Assembly: GCA_947258975.1 (NCBI GenBank)
Contig: CAMYKK010000031.1
Location: 1-43,440, forward strand
Reading direction: 5' to 3'
Source of the DNA: an uncultured Gammaproteobacteria bacterium
Lineage (GTDB): Bacteria > Pseudomonadota > Gammaproteobacteria > Arenicellales > JAANXG01
Length of the DNA: 43,440 nt
The translations under genes were made by a program, and so were the position numbers. Position 1 is the stretch's first letter, and each line of letters begins with the position of its first letter. The notes beneath the pieces are model-generated. The model saw only the letters and a list, made by a program, of their open reading frames with translations. It did no database searches and was not told where the DNA came from. Positions 7,671-15,609 of the stretch are shown piece by piece.

Positions 7671-8153
7671 ATGTCCATACAAGTCGGCGATCGGATCCCC
7701 AATGTCACACTGTACGTCATGGGCGAGGGTGGTCCCCAGCCGGTGACCACCGATGAAATCTTATCCGGTAACAGGGTGGCGCTTTTCGCCCTGCCCGGCG
7801 CGTTCACGCCGACCTGTTCCGCCAGTCACCTACCAGGCTTCGTTGTCCACGCCGACGAGATCCGCGCGAAGCAAATTGACCAGATCGTCTGCTTGTCCGT
7901 GAACGACGCCTTCGTCATGGATGCCTGGGGCAAGGCGCAGAATGTCGGCCACAATATACTGATGGTGGCCGACGGCAACGCCGATTTCACCGAGGCGGTT
8001 GGATTGGATGAGGACCGCCACGACCGCGGTATGGGAATTCGCTCGCAGCGCTATTCAATGATCATCGAAAACAGCATAGTGAAAACGTTGAACGTCGAGG
8101 CACCGGGAAAGTTCGCAGTGAGCAGCGCCGAGCAGATCCTCAAACAACTCTAA
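7671..8153 (+). CDS. peroxiredoxin, Prx5 type
   Basis: The 160-residue product contains the peroxidatic signature PGAFTPTCSASHLPGF with the catalytic cysteine around residue 49, preceded by VALFALPGAFTP, and later VNDAFVMDAWGKAQNV, typical of the atypical 2-Cys/1-Cys Prx5 (AhpC/TSA, redoxin) group. It reduces H2O2 and organic hydroperoxides using glutathione or thioredoxin. ATG at 7671 is preceded by TGAGGAAT at proper spacing; a GTG five codons earlier overlaps that SD and is less likely. The end overlaps the convergent azlD stop by four bases. No fused glutaredoxin domain is present. Confidence 0.92.
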   Translation: MSIQVGDRIPNVTLYVMGEGGPQPVTTDEILSGNRVALFALPGAFTPTCSASHLPGFVVHADEIRAKQIDQIVCLSVNDAFVMDAWGKAQNVGHNILMVADGNADFTEAVGLDEDRHDRGMGIRSQRYSMIIENSIVKTLNVEAPGKFAVSSAEQILKQL

Positions 8154-8479
8154 TTGATCAGCCAACGTATCAGAACCGCGGATCCTGCGCCAACGAACAA
8201 CGCCAGCGGAATATTGCGAATCCAGCGATAAAATCCCAGCGCAACAGCCAGCCCGATGAACTTGATGCAGGTATCCATCCCGAAGACCAGCCGCCCTCCA
8301 TCCAACAACAGCGCTTTGGACACGATGCCGGCAGCAATAGCGAACGAAACGTAAGTGAGAAAATCAACATAGCGGCGGCCGACATCACGCAACGGTATCC
8401 ATAAGAATGGCGCTGCGCGCAGGACATAAGTCCCTGCGGCCGCGCCACCGATGGCTAAGAACCACTGCAAATCCGTCAT
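8150..8479 (-). CDS. azlD: AzlD family branched-chain amino acid export subunit
   Basis: A 109-residue hydrophobic protein with about four membrane segments and the family landmarks TYVLRAAPFLW near the N-terminus and YVDFLTYVSFAIAAGIVSKAL centrally. AzlD pairs with AzlC to form an exporter for branched-chain amino acids and analogues. The start at 8479 overlaps the azlC stop in an ATGA arrangement, which indicates translational coupling; longer upstream starts would lie inside azlC and are rejected. Confidence 0.9.
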   Translation of the reverse strand: MTDLQWFLAIGGAAAGTYVLRAAPFLWIPLRDVGRRYVDFLTYVSFAIAAGIVSKALLLDGGRLVFGMDTCIKFIGLAVALGFYRWIRNIPLALFVGAGSAVLIRWLIN

Positions 8480-9165
8480 CGCTTCGCCGCCGTAACAATC
8501 ACCCCTGCCCCGATGGCCGCCACGAACAGGCCCCATCCCGGCAACAATAATTCCAGGGGCGGTGTGAACAGCAGTCCGATGATGACCGCTGCGATCTCAA
8601 AACGACCTTTGGTTTCGCCGATCAACAATAACGAGAAATAAATAGGCAGAAATAACGTTGCGCCAAACGCCAATAAGGCCGGCAATCCGGCCCCGATCAT
8701 CACACCAATCGCCGTTCCCACGATCGCTGCGGTAAAGGTCATGACTACCACGCCGCGATAGAAATCGAACAAATCCACCGGCTCATCGCGGCGTGATTGG
8801 AAAAACGTCACCAGATAGGAAGAGGCGCTCACAAACTGCGCCCAATACGTAAGACGTGCTCGTGGCACTTCGTCGAAAAAATTCGCCAACGTCAGGCTCA
8901 TAACGAAGAACCGCAGATTCACCAGTACACCGACCGAAATCACCTGCAGCAAGGCGTGATCCTGCATCGCCATATCGAACATCGCGAATTGCGCCGGCGC
9001 TGCGAATATCGCCACCGTCGACAACAGTGAGGCCAAGGGCGGCAGATCAGCAACTTCAGCGGCGATGCCGACACCGATAAATATCGCGACAAATGTCGGC
9101 GCGACGCCCCCTCCGGCCTTAATACCCCGCTTGACGTCTGCGGACACAGTACGTAGAGATACCAA
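8476..9165 (-). CDS. azlC: AzlC family branched-chain amino acid export permease
   Basis: A 229-residue integral membrane protein with roughly five to six hydrophobic segments. AIFAAPAQFAMFDM and NLRFFVMSLTLANFF correspond to the conserved AzlC core, normally (S)GA.QF and N.R..(L/M)(S)..L. It precedes azlD with a 4-bp overlap. The only start supporting the N-terminus is TTG at 9165. The role is export of branched-chain amino acids together with AzlD; the exact substrate cannot be told from sequence. Confidence 0.9.
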   Translation of the reverse strand: MVSLRTVSADVKRGIKAGGGVAPTFVAIFIGVGIAAEVADLPPLASLLSTVAIFAAPAQFAMFDMAMQDHALLQVISVGVLVNLRFFVMSLTLANFFDEVPRARLTYWAQFVSASSYLVTFFQSRRDEPVDLFDFYRGVVVMTFTAAIVGTAIGVMIGAGLPALLAFGATLFLPIYFSLLLIGETKGRFEIAAVIIGLLFTPPLELLLPGWGLFVAAIGAGVIVTAAKR

Positions 9166-9234
9166 ACCGAACGACCAAGCTAACAGTGAACAAGAGCGTT
9201 TTGAGTACTATTCCTAGCCGTATATTGCAACCAG

Positions 9235-10299
9235 TCAAATCGCCGACGCGATCGCTTGCCCCAACTCACTGGTGGTAGCCTTGCCGCCCATATCCGGCGT
9301 GTGCAGACCCGGCTCCGCCAGCACGTTCTCGATCGCTCGCTCCACGGCCTGTGCTGCGTCGCGATGCCCGAGGTGATCCAGCATCATGCTGGCGGACCAG
9401 ATTTGGCCGATCGGATTGGCGATGCCCCGGCCGGCAATGTCCGGAGCCGAGCCGTGCACGGGCTCGAACATGCTGGGGAAACGGCGTTCGGGGTTGATGT
9501 TGGCGGATGGCGCGATGCCGATGGTCCCCGCCACGGCGGGGCCGAGGTCGGACAGGATATCGCCAAACAGATTGCTCCCCACCACGACGTCAAACCAATC
9601 CGGATGCAGCACAAAATTCGCGGCCAGGATATCGATGTGATATTGATCGGTGCGGACATCCGGATAATGACCGGCCATCGCCGTGAAGCGCTCGTCCCAA
9701 TACGGCATGGTGTGCATGATACCATTGGACTTGGTCGCCGATGTCAGATGTTTGGCGTCGCGGGTCTGGGCCAACTCAAAGGCGTACCTGATAATACGGT
9801 CGACCCCGGAACGGGTGAATACGCTCTCCTGTACCACCATCTCCGCATCGGTATCCCGGTAAAGACGCCCGCCGATCTCCGAATACTCACCCTCATTGTT
9901 CTCGCGGACCACGACAAAATCGATGTCGTCCGCACCACGGTCCCGCAATGGTGATTGGATACCGGCGAGCAGGCGCACCGGCCGCAGATTGACATATTGC
10001 TGCATCTCACGGCGAATGGGTATCAAAAGACCCCATAGCGAGACGTGGTCCGGCACGTTGGGAAAGCCGACCGCGCCCAAGAAAATGGCGTCGGCCGGTT
10101 CGAGTTGCGCGAGCCCATCCTCCGGCATCATCTCACCGGTCTTGGCATAGGTTTCACAACTCCACGGGAACTCCATCCAACTGAATTCGATACCGAACCG
10201 GCCCGCAACGTGCTCCAAGACCCGTATTCCCTCCGGGACCACTTCTTTACCAATCCCGTCCCCGGGTATTACTGCGATGTTGTAATGCGTTTTCGTCAT
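9235..10299 (-). CDS. tartrate/D-malate dehydrogenase family (isopropylmalate dehydrogenase-like)
   Basis: The 354-residue enzyme has the beta-decarboxylating dehydrogenase layout: IAVIPGDGIGKEV at the N-terminus, the long block NLRPVRLLAGIQSPLR, FVVVRENNEGEYSEIGGR, the catalytic stretch TSATKSNGIMHTMPYWDE, DQYHIDILAANFVLHPDWFDVVVGSNLFGDILSD with metal-binding aspartates, and FEPVHGSAPDIAGRGIANP. The E-GEYS-GGR version distinguishes tartrate dehydrogenase/decarboxylase and D-malate dehydrogenase (TtuC/DmlA) from LeuB. It uses NAD and a divalent metal. ATG at 10299 is chosen because the nine upstream codons do not resemble the family. It follows the liv operon after a structured gap. Confidence 0.88.
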   Translation of the reverse strand: MTKTHYNIAVIPGDGIGKEVVPEGIRVLEHVAGRFGIEFSWMEFPWSCETYAKTGEMMPEDGLAQLEPADAIFLGAVGFPNVPDHVSLWGLLIPIRREMQQYVNLRPVRLLAGIQSPLRDRGADDIDFVVVRENNEGEYSEIGGRLYRDTDAEMVVQESVFTRSGVDRIIRYAFELAQTRDAKHLTSATKSNGIMHTMPYWDERFTAMAGHYPDVRTDQYHIDILAANFVLHPDWFDVVVGSNLFGDILSDLGPAVAGTIGIAPSANINPERRFPSMFEPVHGSAPDIAGRGIANPIGQIWSASMMLDHLGHRDAAQAVERAIENVLAEPGLHTPDMGGKATTSELGQAIASAI

Positions 10300-10372
10300 T
10301 GTGCGACATCCACCATTCTCAGTCACTTCTTAAAGATACGCAGAAAATAAAGCCCGGGTGATGCATTTCGTA

Positions 10373-10419
10373 CCTGACTCCAGGCACCGATCCGGGTCCT
10401 GCGGCCCCGGACCGTCAGG
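10373..10419 (-). terminator. structured region after livF (putative terminator or stabiliser)
   Basis: CCTGAC (10373-10378) pairs with GTCAGG (10414-10419). Inside, GATCCGGG (10389-10396) pairs with CCCGGACC (10406-10413) including one G-T wobble. The folded element starts about 7 nt past the livF stop codon on the minus strand. No clean U-tract follows, so whether it terminates the liv transcript is uncertain. Confidence 0.4.
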
Positions 10420-10425
10420 CCTGTT

Positions 10426-11301
10426 TTACCCACCCAGAAATAGTCGTCCGACTTCCGGATCCGCCAATAACCTATCCCCCGTATCCGCCATCGCGATTTC
10501 GCCAGAGACCATGACATAACCCACATCAGAGAATTCGAGGCCCTTCTTGGCGTTTTGCTCGACCATGATGATGGTCTTGCCTTCGTTGTGTTGCAGGTCT
10601 TCGAGGATCTCGAACACGGTGTTGATGAAGCGCGGCTCCAACCCAATTGACGGCTCATCCACCAACAGTATGTCCGGATTCATGACCAGGGCACGCGAGA
10701 TCTCCAGCAGACGCCGCTCCCCGCCCGATAGCACTCTCGCCGGCTGGTTGCGGCGTTCGGCCAGCTTTGAATATTTGTCGAAGATTCTTTCTGCCGCGTC
10801 CCGCGCGTGCGCCGAATCCTCCATGAGGTATCCACCCATCCACAGGTTTTCCTCCACGGTCATGTCGGGAAACACGGAGTTGTCCTGAAGAATATAGGCA
10901 ATTTTTGCCTTCTTGAGTTTCTGGTTGGGCCCAAGCTTGGTGATGTCCTGATCATTCACCCGGATCGACCCGCCCATGATGTTGGTAAACCCGTAGATCG
11001 AATGCAGTACCGTGGATTTGCCCGCGCCGTTCGGCCCGATCAAACACAGTGACTGGCCCTTGCGGACCTGCAGATGAACATCGAATAAGATCTGCATCTT
11101 GCCATAACCGGCATTGAGGCCGTCAATGGTGAGCAGCGGCGCGTTGTCCGCGAGCGTGGCAAACGTATCCACCGTAGGGTGATCGTGCGAGAGCGCGCCG
11201 GCCTCGCGCGCAACCTCGTCCACCGATAACACCGTATCCACCGTCCCCGCACCATGTCCGTGGACCCTGGAATCGGTCTTGTCGTGGTCCTTCTCCACCA
11301 T
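10426..11301 (-). CDS. livF: HAAT-type ABC transporter ATP-binding protein LivF
   Basis: The ATPase core from about residue 55 carries Walker A GPNGAGKST, the Q-loop region AYILQDNSVFP, signature LSGGERRLLEISRAL, Walker B DILLVDEPSIGLEP, and the H-loop replaced in register by IMVEQNAK as usual for LivF. With LivG it powers uptake of branched-chain amino acids or related amides. The ATG overlaps the livG stop (TGATG). The first ~54 residues form a His/Asp-rich, low-homology extension (VHGHGAG, LSHDHPTVDTF) that ordinary LivF proteins of ~235 residues lack. A shorter start inside the frame is not obvious, so I keep the long form. Confidence 0.92.
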   Translation of the reverse strand: MVEKDHDKTDSRVHGHGAGTVDTVLSVDEVAREAGALSHDHPTVDTFATLADNAPLLTIDGLNAGYGKMQILFDVHLQVRKGQSLCLIGPNGAGKSTVLHSIYGFTNIMGGSIRVNDQDITKLGPNQKLKKAKIAYILQDNSVFPDMTVEENLWMGGYLMEDSAHARDAAERIFDKYSKLAERRNQPARVLSGGERRLLEISRALVMNPDILLVDEPSIGLEPRFINTVFEILEDLQHNEGKTIIMVEQNAKKGLEFSDVGYVMVSGEIAMADTGDRLLADPEVGRLFLGG

Positions 11302-12044
11302 CAGTGTGCGCCCAGATAGGCGTCAATCACCCGTCGATCGTTCTGGATATCTTCAGGAGCGCCATCCGCCAATAATTCGCCGTGGGCCAGGCAATAAATG
11401 TGCTGGGCGAGGTTCATGATTACGCGCATATTGTGTTCGATCACGAACAGGGTGATGCCGAATTCGGCGTTGGCGCGCTTCAGCCTATCAATGAGACCGT
11501 TGATGAGTGTCGGGTTGATACCCGCAGTCGGTTCGTCGAGTAACAGCGCGGCCGGCTCATTCATCAATGCCATCGCAAACTCCAGCAACTTCTGCTGGCC
11601 GAATGACAAGTCTGCGGCAAGCAGATGGCGTTTAGCATACAGGCCGACAAACTCGAGTAAATTCTCTGCCCGTTCGGCGACTTCCGGTGGAAACTTTCGC
11701 AGCATCGTTGCGAAGTTGTCATCCACGTGCGGCAGGCTGATTTGCATATTTTGCACGCAGTTCATCTTGCCGAAGATGCGGGTCTGTTGAAACGTGCGCA
11801 GCAGACCCAAGCGCGCTATTTGCGGCGTCCTCAGGCGCGACAGTTCGGCGCCCTGGAACCGCACGGCGCCGCTATCGATCGGATGATAGCCAACGATGGA
11901 ATTGAACAACGTGGTCTTGCCGGAGCCATTCGGGCCGATCAAGCCGATTATCGAACCCTCGGGCACTGACAAGCTGACGTTGTTGTTCGCGATCACGCCG
12001 CCGAAGGTCTTGGTGACGTTCTCGACTTCCAAGATCGCGCTCAC
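11301..12044 (-). CDS. livG: HAAT-type ABC transporter ATP-binding protein LivG
   Basis: The 247-residue ATPase shows Walker A GPNGSGKTT, signature LSFGQQKLLEFAMALM, Walker B ALLLDEPTAGINP and the LivG-characteristic LFVIEHNMRVIMNLA. The NPTLINGL segment and the C-terminal GAPEDIQNDRRVIDAYLG are typical. It starts with GTG overlapping the livM stop (GTGA), so translation is coupled. It pairs with LivF as the heterodimeric motor. Confidence 0.94.
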   Translation of the reverse strand: MSAILEVENVTKTFGGVIANNNVSLSVPEGSIIGLIGPNGSGKTTLFNSIVGYHPIDSGAVRFQGAELSRLRTPQIARLGLLRTFQQTRIFGKMNCVQNMQISLPHVDDNFATMLRKFPPEVAERAENLLEFVGLYAKRHLLAADLSFGQQKLLEFAMALMNEPAALLLDEPTAGINPTLINGLIDRLKRANAEFGITLFVIEHNMRVIMNLAQHIYCLAHGELLADGAPEDIQNDRRVIDAYLGAH

Positions 12045-13105
12045 CGCTCTCCCTCCAGCGACACCTGTACCCGGCGCGCGTCCTCGTCGACGACCTCACC
12101 GAACCGCTGCGGCCAGCGTTCGCGCAACCACCCGACGATCCCCAACGGGAAGAACACCACCACGACAACGATCAAAAGACCCAGCGCGACACGCTGCCAG
12201 CCGAACAGATAAATCCAGAAGAATTCCTGGGTAACGTGAAACACCGTCGCGCCGATGACCGGCCCCCACAGCGTGCCCTTGCCGCCGAGGATGGCCATCA
12301 GCACCATCCAAACCCCAAAGGTGGGCCCGGCAAACGCCACATCCGTGGGATCGATGAATATCACCAGATTGCCAAACGCGCCGCCGGTCAACGCCAGGAA
12401 AAAGCCCGATACGCACCAGGCGACGGTCTTGTAGCGGGTGGCATGCAAACCCAAAGCATCGGCCTTGTCCTCATCGTCGCGGATGGCGTTGATTGCCAAT
12501 CCAAACTGACCGGCATACAGGCGCTTGAGCGCCGCAAACGTAATCATCGCCAGCACCAAGAACAAATAAAAAAAGAACGGACCGCGCTCGCCGAGGGCGT
12601 CGGGCAACAACGGCGTCACCAAGCCCGACCCGGCACCGATGTAATCCCAACCGCTGGCCAGCTCGCCGGCAGCGATGCCAAGACCCAGCGTGCAGATCGC
12701 GAAATAATGTCCGCGCAGCCCGAGAATACCGGAACCCAACAGCGCGGCAATCACCACCGCCAATACCGCACCGCTGCCCATGCCCAGAGCCAACCCGATC
12801 AAATACTCCACCGGGGTCAACGCCGCCTGCTCGCCGCCGGCGACACTGGCATATTCTTCGACCGTAAAGTACAGATCCCGCTGCACGACCGCGGTGGCAT
12901 ACATGCCGACACCGAAAAAAACGATGTTGCCGAACGAGTTGTAGCCCATCTGTCCGCCCATCACGTCCCAGGTCATGGCAAACAGAATCATCACCCATAG
13001 AAACGCAAATTGGATGAGGTAGGGTTGCAATAGGGGGATCTGAGGGATGAGCAGCGCCGCGATCGCCGCCGCCACGTACAGCGCCGTTTTGCCGCGGCGA
13101 TTCAT
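12041..13105 (-). CDS. livM: HAAT-type ABC transporter permease LivM
   Basis: A 354-residue inner-membrane permease with eight to nine hydrophobic segments. The conserved GQMGYNSFGNIVFFGVGMYATAV, LRGHYFAICTLGLGIAAGELASGW, LAINAIRDDEDKADALGLHATRYK (the coupling-helix region contacting the ATPase) and LGGKGTLWGPVIGATVF mark it as LivM. The start overlaps the livH stop in ATGA. It works with LivH as the membrane channel. Confidence 0.94.
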   Translation of the reverse strand: MNRRGKTALYVAAAIAALLIPQIPLLQPYLIQFAFLWVMILFAMTWDVMGGQMGYNSFGNIVFFGVGMYATAVVQRDLYFTVEEYASVAGGEQAALTPVEYLIGLALGMGSGAVLAVVIAALLGSGILGLRGHYFAICTLGLGIAAGELASGWDYIGAGSGLVTPLLPDALGERGPFFFYLFLVLAMITFAALKRLYAGQFGLAINAIRDDEDKADALGLHATRYKTVAWCVSGFFLALTGGAFGNLVIFIDPTDVAFAGPTFGVWMVLMAILGGKGTLWGPVIGATVFHVTQEFFWIYLFGWQRVALGLLIVVVVVFFPLGIVGWLRERWPQRFGEVVDEDARRVQVSLEGER

Positions 13106-14001
13106 TTGAGGACCTGGCGTTGGCGCTTGAGAAACATGTTACGCACCAGCAGGATGACCACCAACAGCCCGAACACGAACCCTATCTGGAATTCGGCGCC
13201 AAGCAGAAAGGCGGCGAACTGCTCCGCCGCGCCCAGCCCCAAGGCCGCGGCGACGACCGCGGCGATGTTGCCCAATCCGGCCACCACCACGATCATGAAC
13301 GAACGTATGGTATAGGCCAGACCGATGAAGGGCTGGATCACCCAGGTCATCACCACCAGCGCCCCGGCGGCGCCGCACAGGGCGGCGTTCATCGCGAACG
13401 TCATCGCATAGACCCGATCGGTGTTGATCCCCATCAGGCGCGCGGCGCGGGCATTCTGCGCAGTGGCACGGATCGCCTGTCCCATGCGCGACTTTTTGAA
13501 GAACAACACCAAAACCACACCGACCACAATTACCACGGCGAAGGCCACGAGTTTGATCTGACTCACGGTCACTTGATTGTCGAACAGGAAAAACTGCCCC
13601 AGTCCGGATTCGACGGACTGGATGTCGGCGCCGAAGATCTGATCCATCAACTGCTGCAGGAGAATGGAAATGCCGAATGTCGCCAGTATCGAGATGAACA
13701 GATCGCGATCAACGACCCGGTATATCACCGCCCGATAGATGACCCAACCGACGATGAACAACACCACCGCCGCTACCGGGACGCCGAACAAGGGGTGAAT
13801 CCCGGCGTTGTACAGTGTCAAGGTGACATAACCACCGAGGATGACGAAATCGCCCTGGGAGATGTTGATGATGTTCATCACCCCCCACAGCAAGGCCATG
13901 CCGTAGGCGGCCAAGGCGAAGATCGACCCCACCAACAAGCCGTCGATCAGCAGCTGCACCGAAAAGATCGGTGCTTGTAATAGGATCTCGAGGTTGCCCA
14001 T
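13102..14001 (-). CDS. livH: HAAT-type ABC transporter permease LivH
   Basis: The 299-residue permease has about eight membrane segments with LLIDGLLVGSIFALAAYGMALLWGVMNIINISQGDF near the N-terminus, the LivH coupling region RMGQAIRATAQNARAARLMGINTDRVYAM and a C-terminal LGNIAAVVAAALGLGAAEQFA. It follows the binding-protein gene after a 50-bp gap holding a GC-rich hairpin and overlaps livM by four bases. Confidence 0.94.
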   Translation of the reverse strand: MGNLEILLQAPIFSVQLLIDGLLVGSIFALAAYGMALLWGVMNIINISQGDFVILGGYVTLTLYNAGIHPLFGVPVAAVVLFIVGWVIYRAVIYRVVDRDLFISILATFGISILLQQLMDQIFGADIQSVESGLGQFFLFDNQVTVSQIKLVAFAVVIVVGVVLVLFFKKSRMGQAIRATAQNARAARLMGINTDRVYAMTFAMNAALCGAAGALVVMTWVIQPFIGLAYTIRSFMIVVVAGLGNIAAVVAAALGLGAAEQFAAFLLGAEFQIGFVFGLLVVILLVRNMFLKRQRQVLK

Positions 14002-14013
14002 TACGAATAGCCC

Positions 14014-14033
14014 GCCCCCAGCGAACCGGGGGC
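14014..14033 (-). other. intercistronic hairpin between SBP gene and livH
   Basis: GCCCCC (28-33 side) and GGGGGC (14-19 side) on the minus strand form a stem with an 8-nt GGTTCGCT-type loop, 18 nt after the SBP stop codon. There is no U-tract, so it likely blocks 3' exonucleases and raises the relative yield of the SBP message. The same arrangement occurs in both TRAP operons of the window. Confidence 0.55.
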
Positions 14034-14051
14034 GACCCTCAGCAACCTAAG

Positions 14052-15293
14052 TTACCGCTCGCTCCATTTGGGGCGCGGATGAATGAGCTTGTCCGACGCC
14101 CACTTGGTTGGTGCGACGACCTTGTACTGGCCACTCTGGATCTGGCGCAGCACCATCGGCTTGGCAACGTTCTTACCGGTCTCATCAAATTTGATGTTGC
14201 CGTAGAAGGTCTGCATGTCAGTAGCTGCCAGTGCGTCGCGCAACTTGCCGGTATCGAAGGAATTCGCGCGCTGGAGGGCATCTACCCAAACGAGCACCGA
14301 GGCGGTGGATTCGGCGGCCTGGTACGGTGGCGTATAGCCGTATTCCTTCTCAAACAGCTTGGCGTAATCGGGCGCCGCGCCGAAGTATTTGTCCTGATAC
14401 GTCATGGTCTCCGCCCACTGGGTGGCGCACAAGGTGTAGTCGGCGCCGGGGCCGAACTTGCCCACCACGTCCGCTGCTTCGCAGTGGGTGATGGCAAACA
14501 TCGGCACGTCGACCTTCTGCTCCATCATTTGACGCACCGCGGTGGCCGCACCCTTGGAATGACCTGAGACCACCAGGACGTCCGGTTTCAACGCCCGGAC
14601 CTTGGTCAAGGTGACCGTCATGTCGTTCAGCTCCTTGGGCAGCTTGTCGTCGATGACAACGTTCATGCTGTGTGTCTGCGCATCGTCCAACACGCCGGCG
14701 CGGATGTCCTGGGAGAACGGATCGTTCTCCATCGCCAGCGCCAACTTGATGCTGGACGGGTCTTTGCCCGCCGCCAACGCCTGCTGGGCGGCCAGATTGA
14801 TGGCTTCGGCCAGGTACTGCTCCGACGTCGACAGCACCGCAAACAGGTATTTGTAACCCTTGTTGAACAATGACCGGGATGCGCCGTTGCCCTCGACCAT
14901 GGGAATCTTATACTTCTCGGTCACCGGCGCCATCGCCTTGGTGAGGCCCGAGCTGTACGGGCCCAACATGTATTGGACGCCATCTTGCTTGATCAGGCGC
15001 TCGGCCAGCTGGGCCCCGCGCGCGGGCGTGGACTCGTCGTCATAGTAAATTACCTTGAGCTTGTAGTTTTTGCCATCGACATTTATGCCGCCCATTTCGT
15101 TGACTTTCTTGACGGCCAGCTCATAGCCGTTCTTGGTGTGCTTGCCGTTGGTCTTATATTTGCCCGTAAACGACAGGGCGGCGCCGAGAATAATCGTATC
15201 GCCCTCGACTTTTGCGTGCGCGGCGCCGGCAAAAGACATCACCAGCGCGACCGCGGTAAGCGGGGCGAAGACAGGTTTGAGGTATCGAAACAT
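14052..15293 (-). CDS. livK-like: HAAT-type ABC transporter periplasmic substrate-binding protein
   Basis: The 413-residue product begins with a Sec signal peptide (hydrophobic stretch LTAVALVMSFAGAAHA, cleavage after AHA near residue 27). The mature part starts with IILGAALSFTGKYKTNGKHTKNGYELAVKKVNEMGGI, the Peripla_BP_6 (LivJ/K-like) signature, and contains DDESTPARGAQLAERLI and MLGPYSSGLTKAMAPV. Substrates of this family include branched-chain amino acids, amides, urea and aromatic acids; I cannot choose. AGGAGGA lies five bases before the ATG. First gene of the operon, so it is likely to be the most abundant product. Confidence 0.92.
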   Translation of the reverse strand: MFRYLKPVFAPLTAVALVMSFAGAAHAKVEGDTIILGAALSFTGKYKTNGKHTKNGYELAVKKVNEMGGINVDGKNYKLKVIYYDDESTPARGAQLAERLIKQDGVQYMLGPYSSGLTKAMAPVTEKYKIPMVEGNGASRSLFNKGYKYLFAVLSTSEQYLAEAINLAAQQALAAGKDPSSIKLALAMENDPFSQDIRAGVLDDAQTHSMNVVIDDKLPKELNDMTVTLTKVRALKPDVLVVSGHSKGAATAVRQMMEQKVDVPMFAITHCEAADVVGKFGPGADYTLCATQWAETMTYQDKYFGAAPDYAKLFEKEYGYTPPYQAAESTASVLVWVDALQRANSFDTGKLRDALAATDMQTFYGNIKFDETGKNVAKPMVLRQIQSGQYKVVAPTKWASDKLIHPRPKWSER

Positions 15294-15609
15294 AATTTCC
15301 TCCTGGTTCCTCTGGTTTAGTTCTCTCTGTGTGTGACCCCCTCCTTAGTTTGAGCATCCCTGTCCACTACTTTATCGCCGCCCGCCTGCTAAGCCAAGCG
15401 ATTTTACCGCTTCTGTGCTGCGGGTGGCACGAATTCCGGGGTTCCACGATGGGTCGGGATTCATGCAGGCCGGTCCATTTGTGGGATCGGGGACCGCGGA
15501 TATTGGTGAAGGCGTCGCGAGGCACTTCGGCACGCTTGGCAGTTTCTTCACCGACAGCATTCCCCATTACGACGCTACGATTATCATTTGAATCGTTTAT
15601 GCTAAGGCC
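15294..15609. other. intergenic region between divergent livK-like and acyltransferase genes
   Basis: This 316-bp gap holds no convincing gene. A weak minus-strand promoter for the liv operon is TTGGCT (15392-15397) and TAAAGT (15369-15374) with a 17-bp spacer, giving a ~70-nt leader with a good SD. On the plus strand TTTATGCTAAG sits just before the acyltransferase ATG and could be a -10 element. Short open frames here look like chance. Confidence 0.35.

Noticed and set aside
12236-13980. Long plus-strand frames rich in His, Gln and Arg opposite livM/livH
   Set aside because: These mirror the hydrophobic codons of the permease genes; they are antisense artefacts.
15367-15567. Minus-strand frame of 66 codons between the liv operon and the acyltransferase
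   Set aside because: No SD, atypical composition, no family character.
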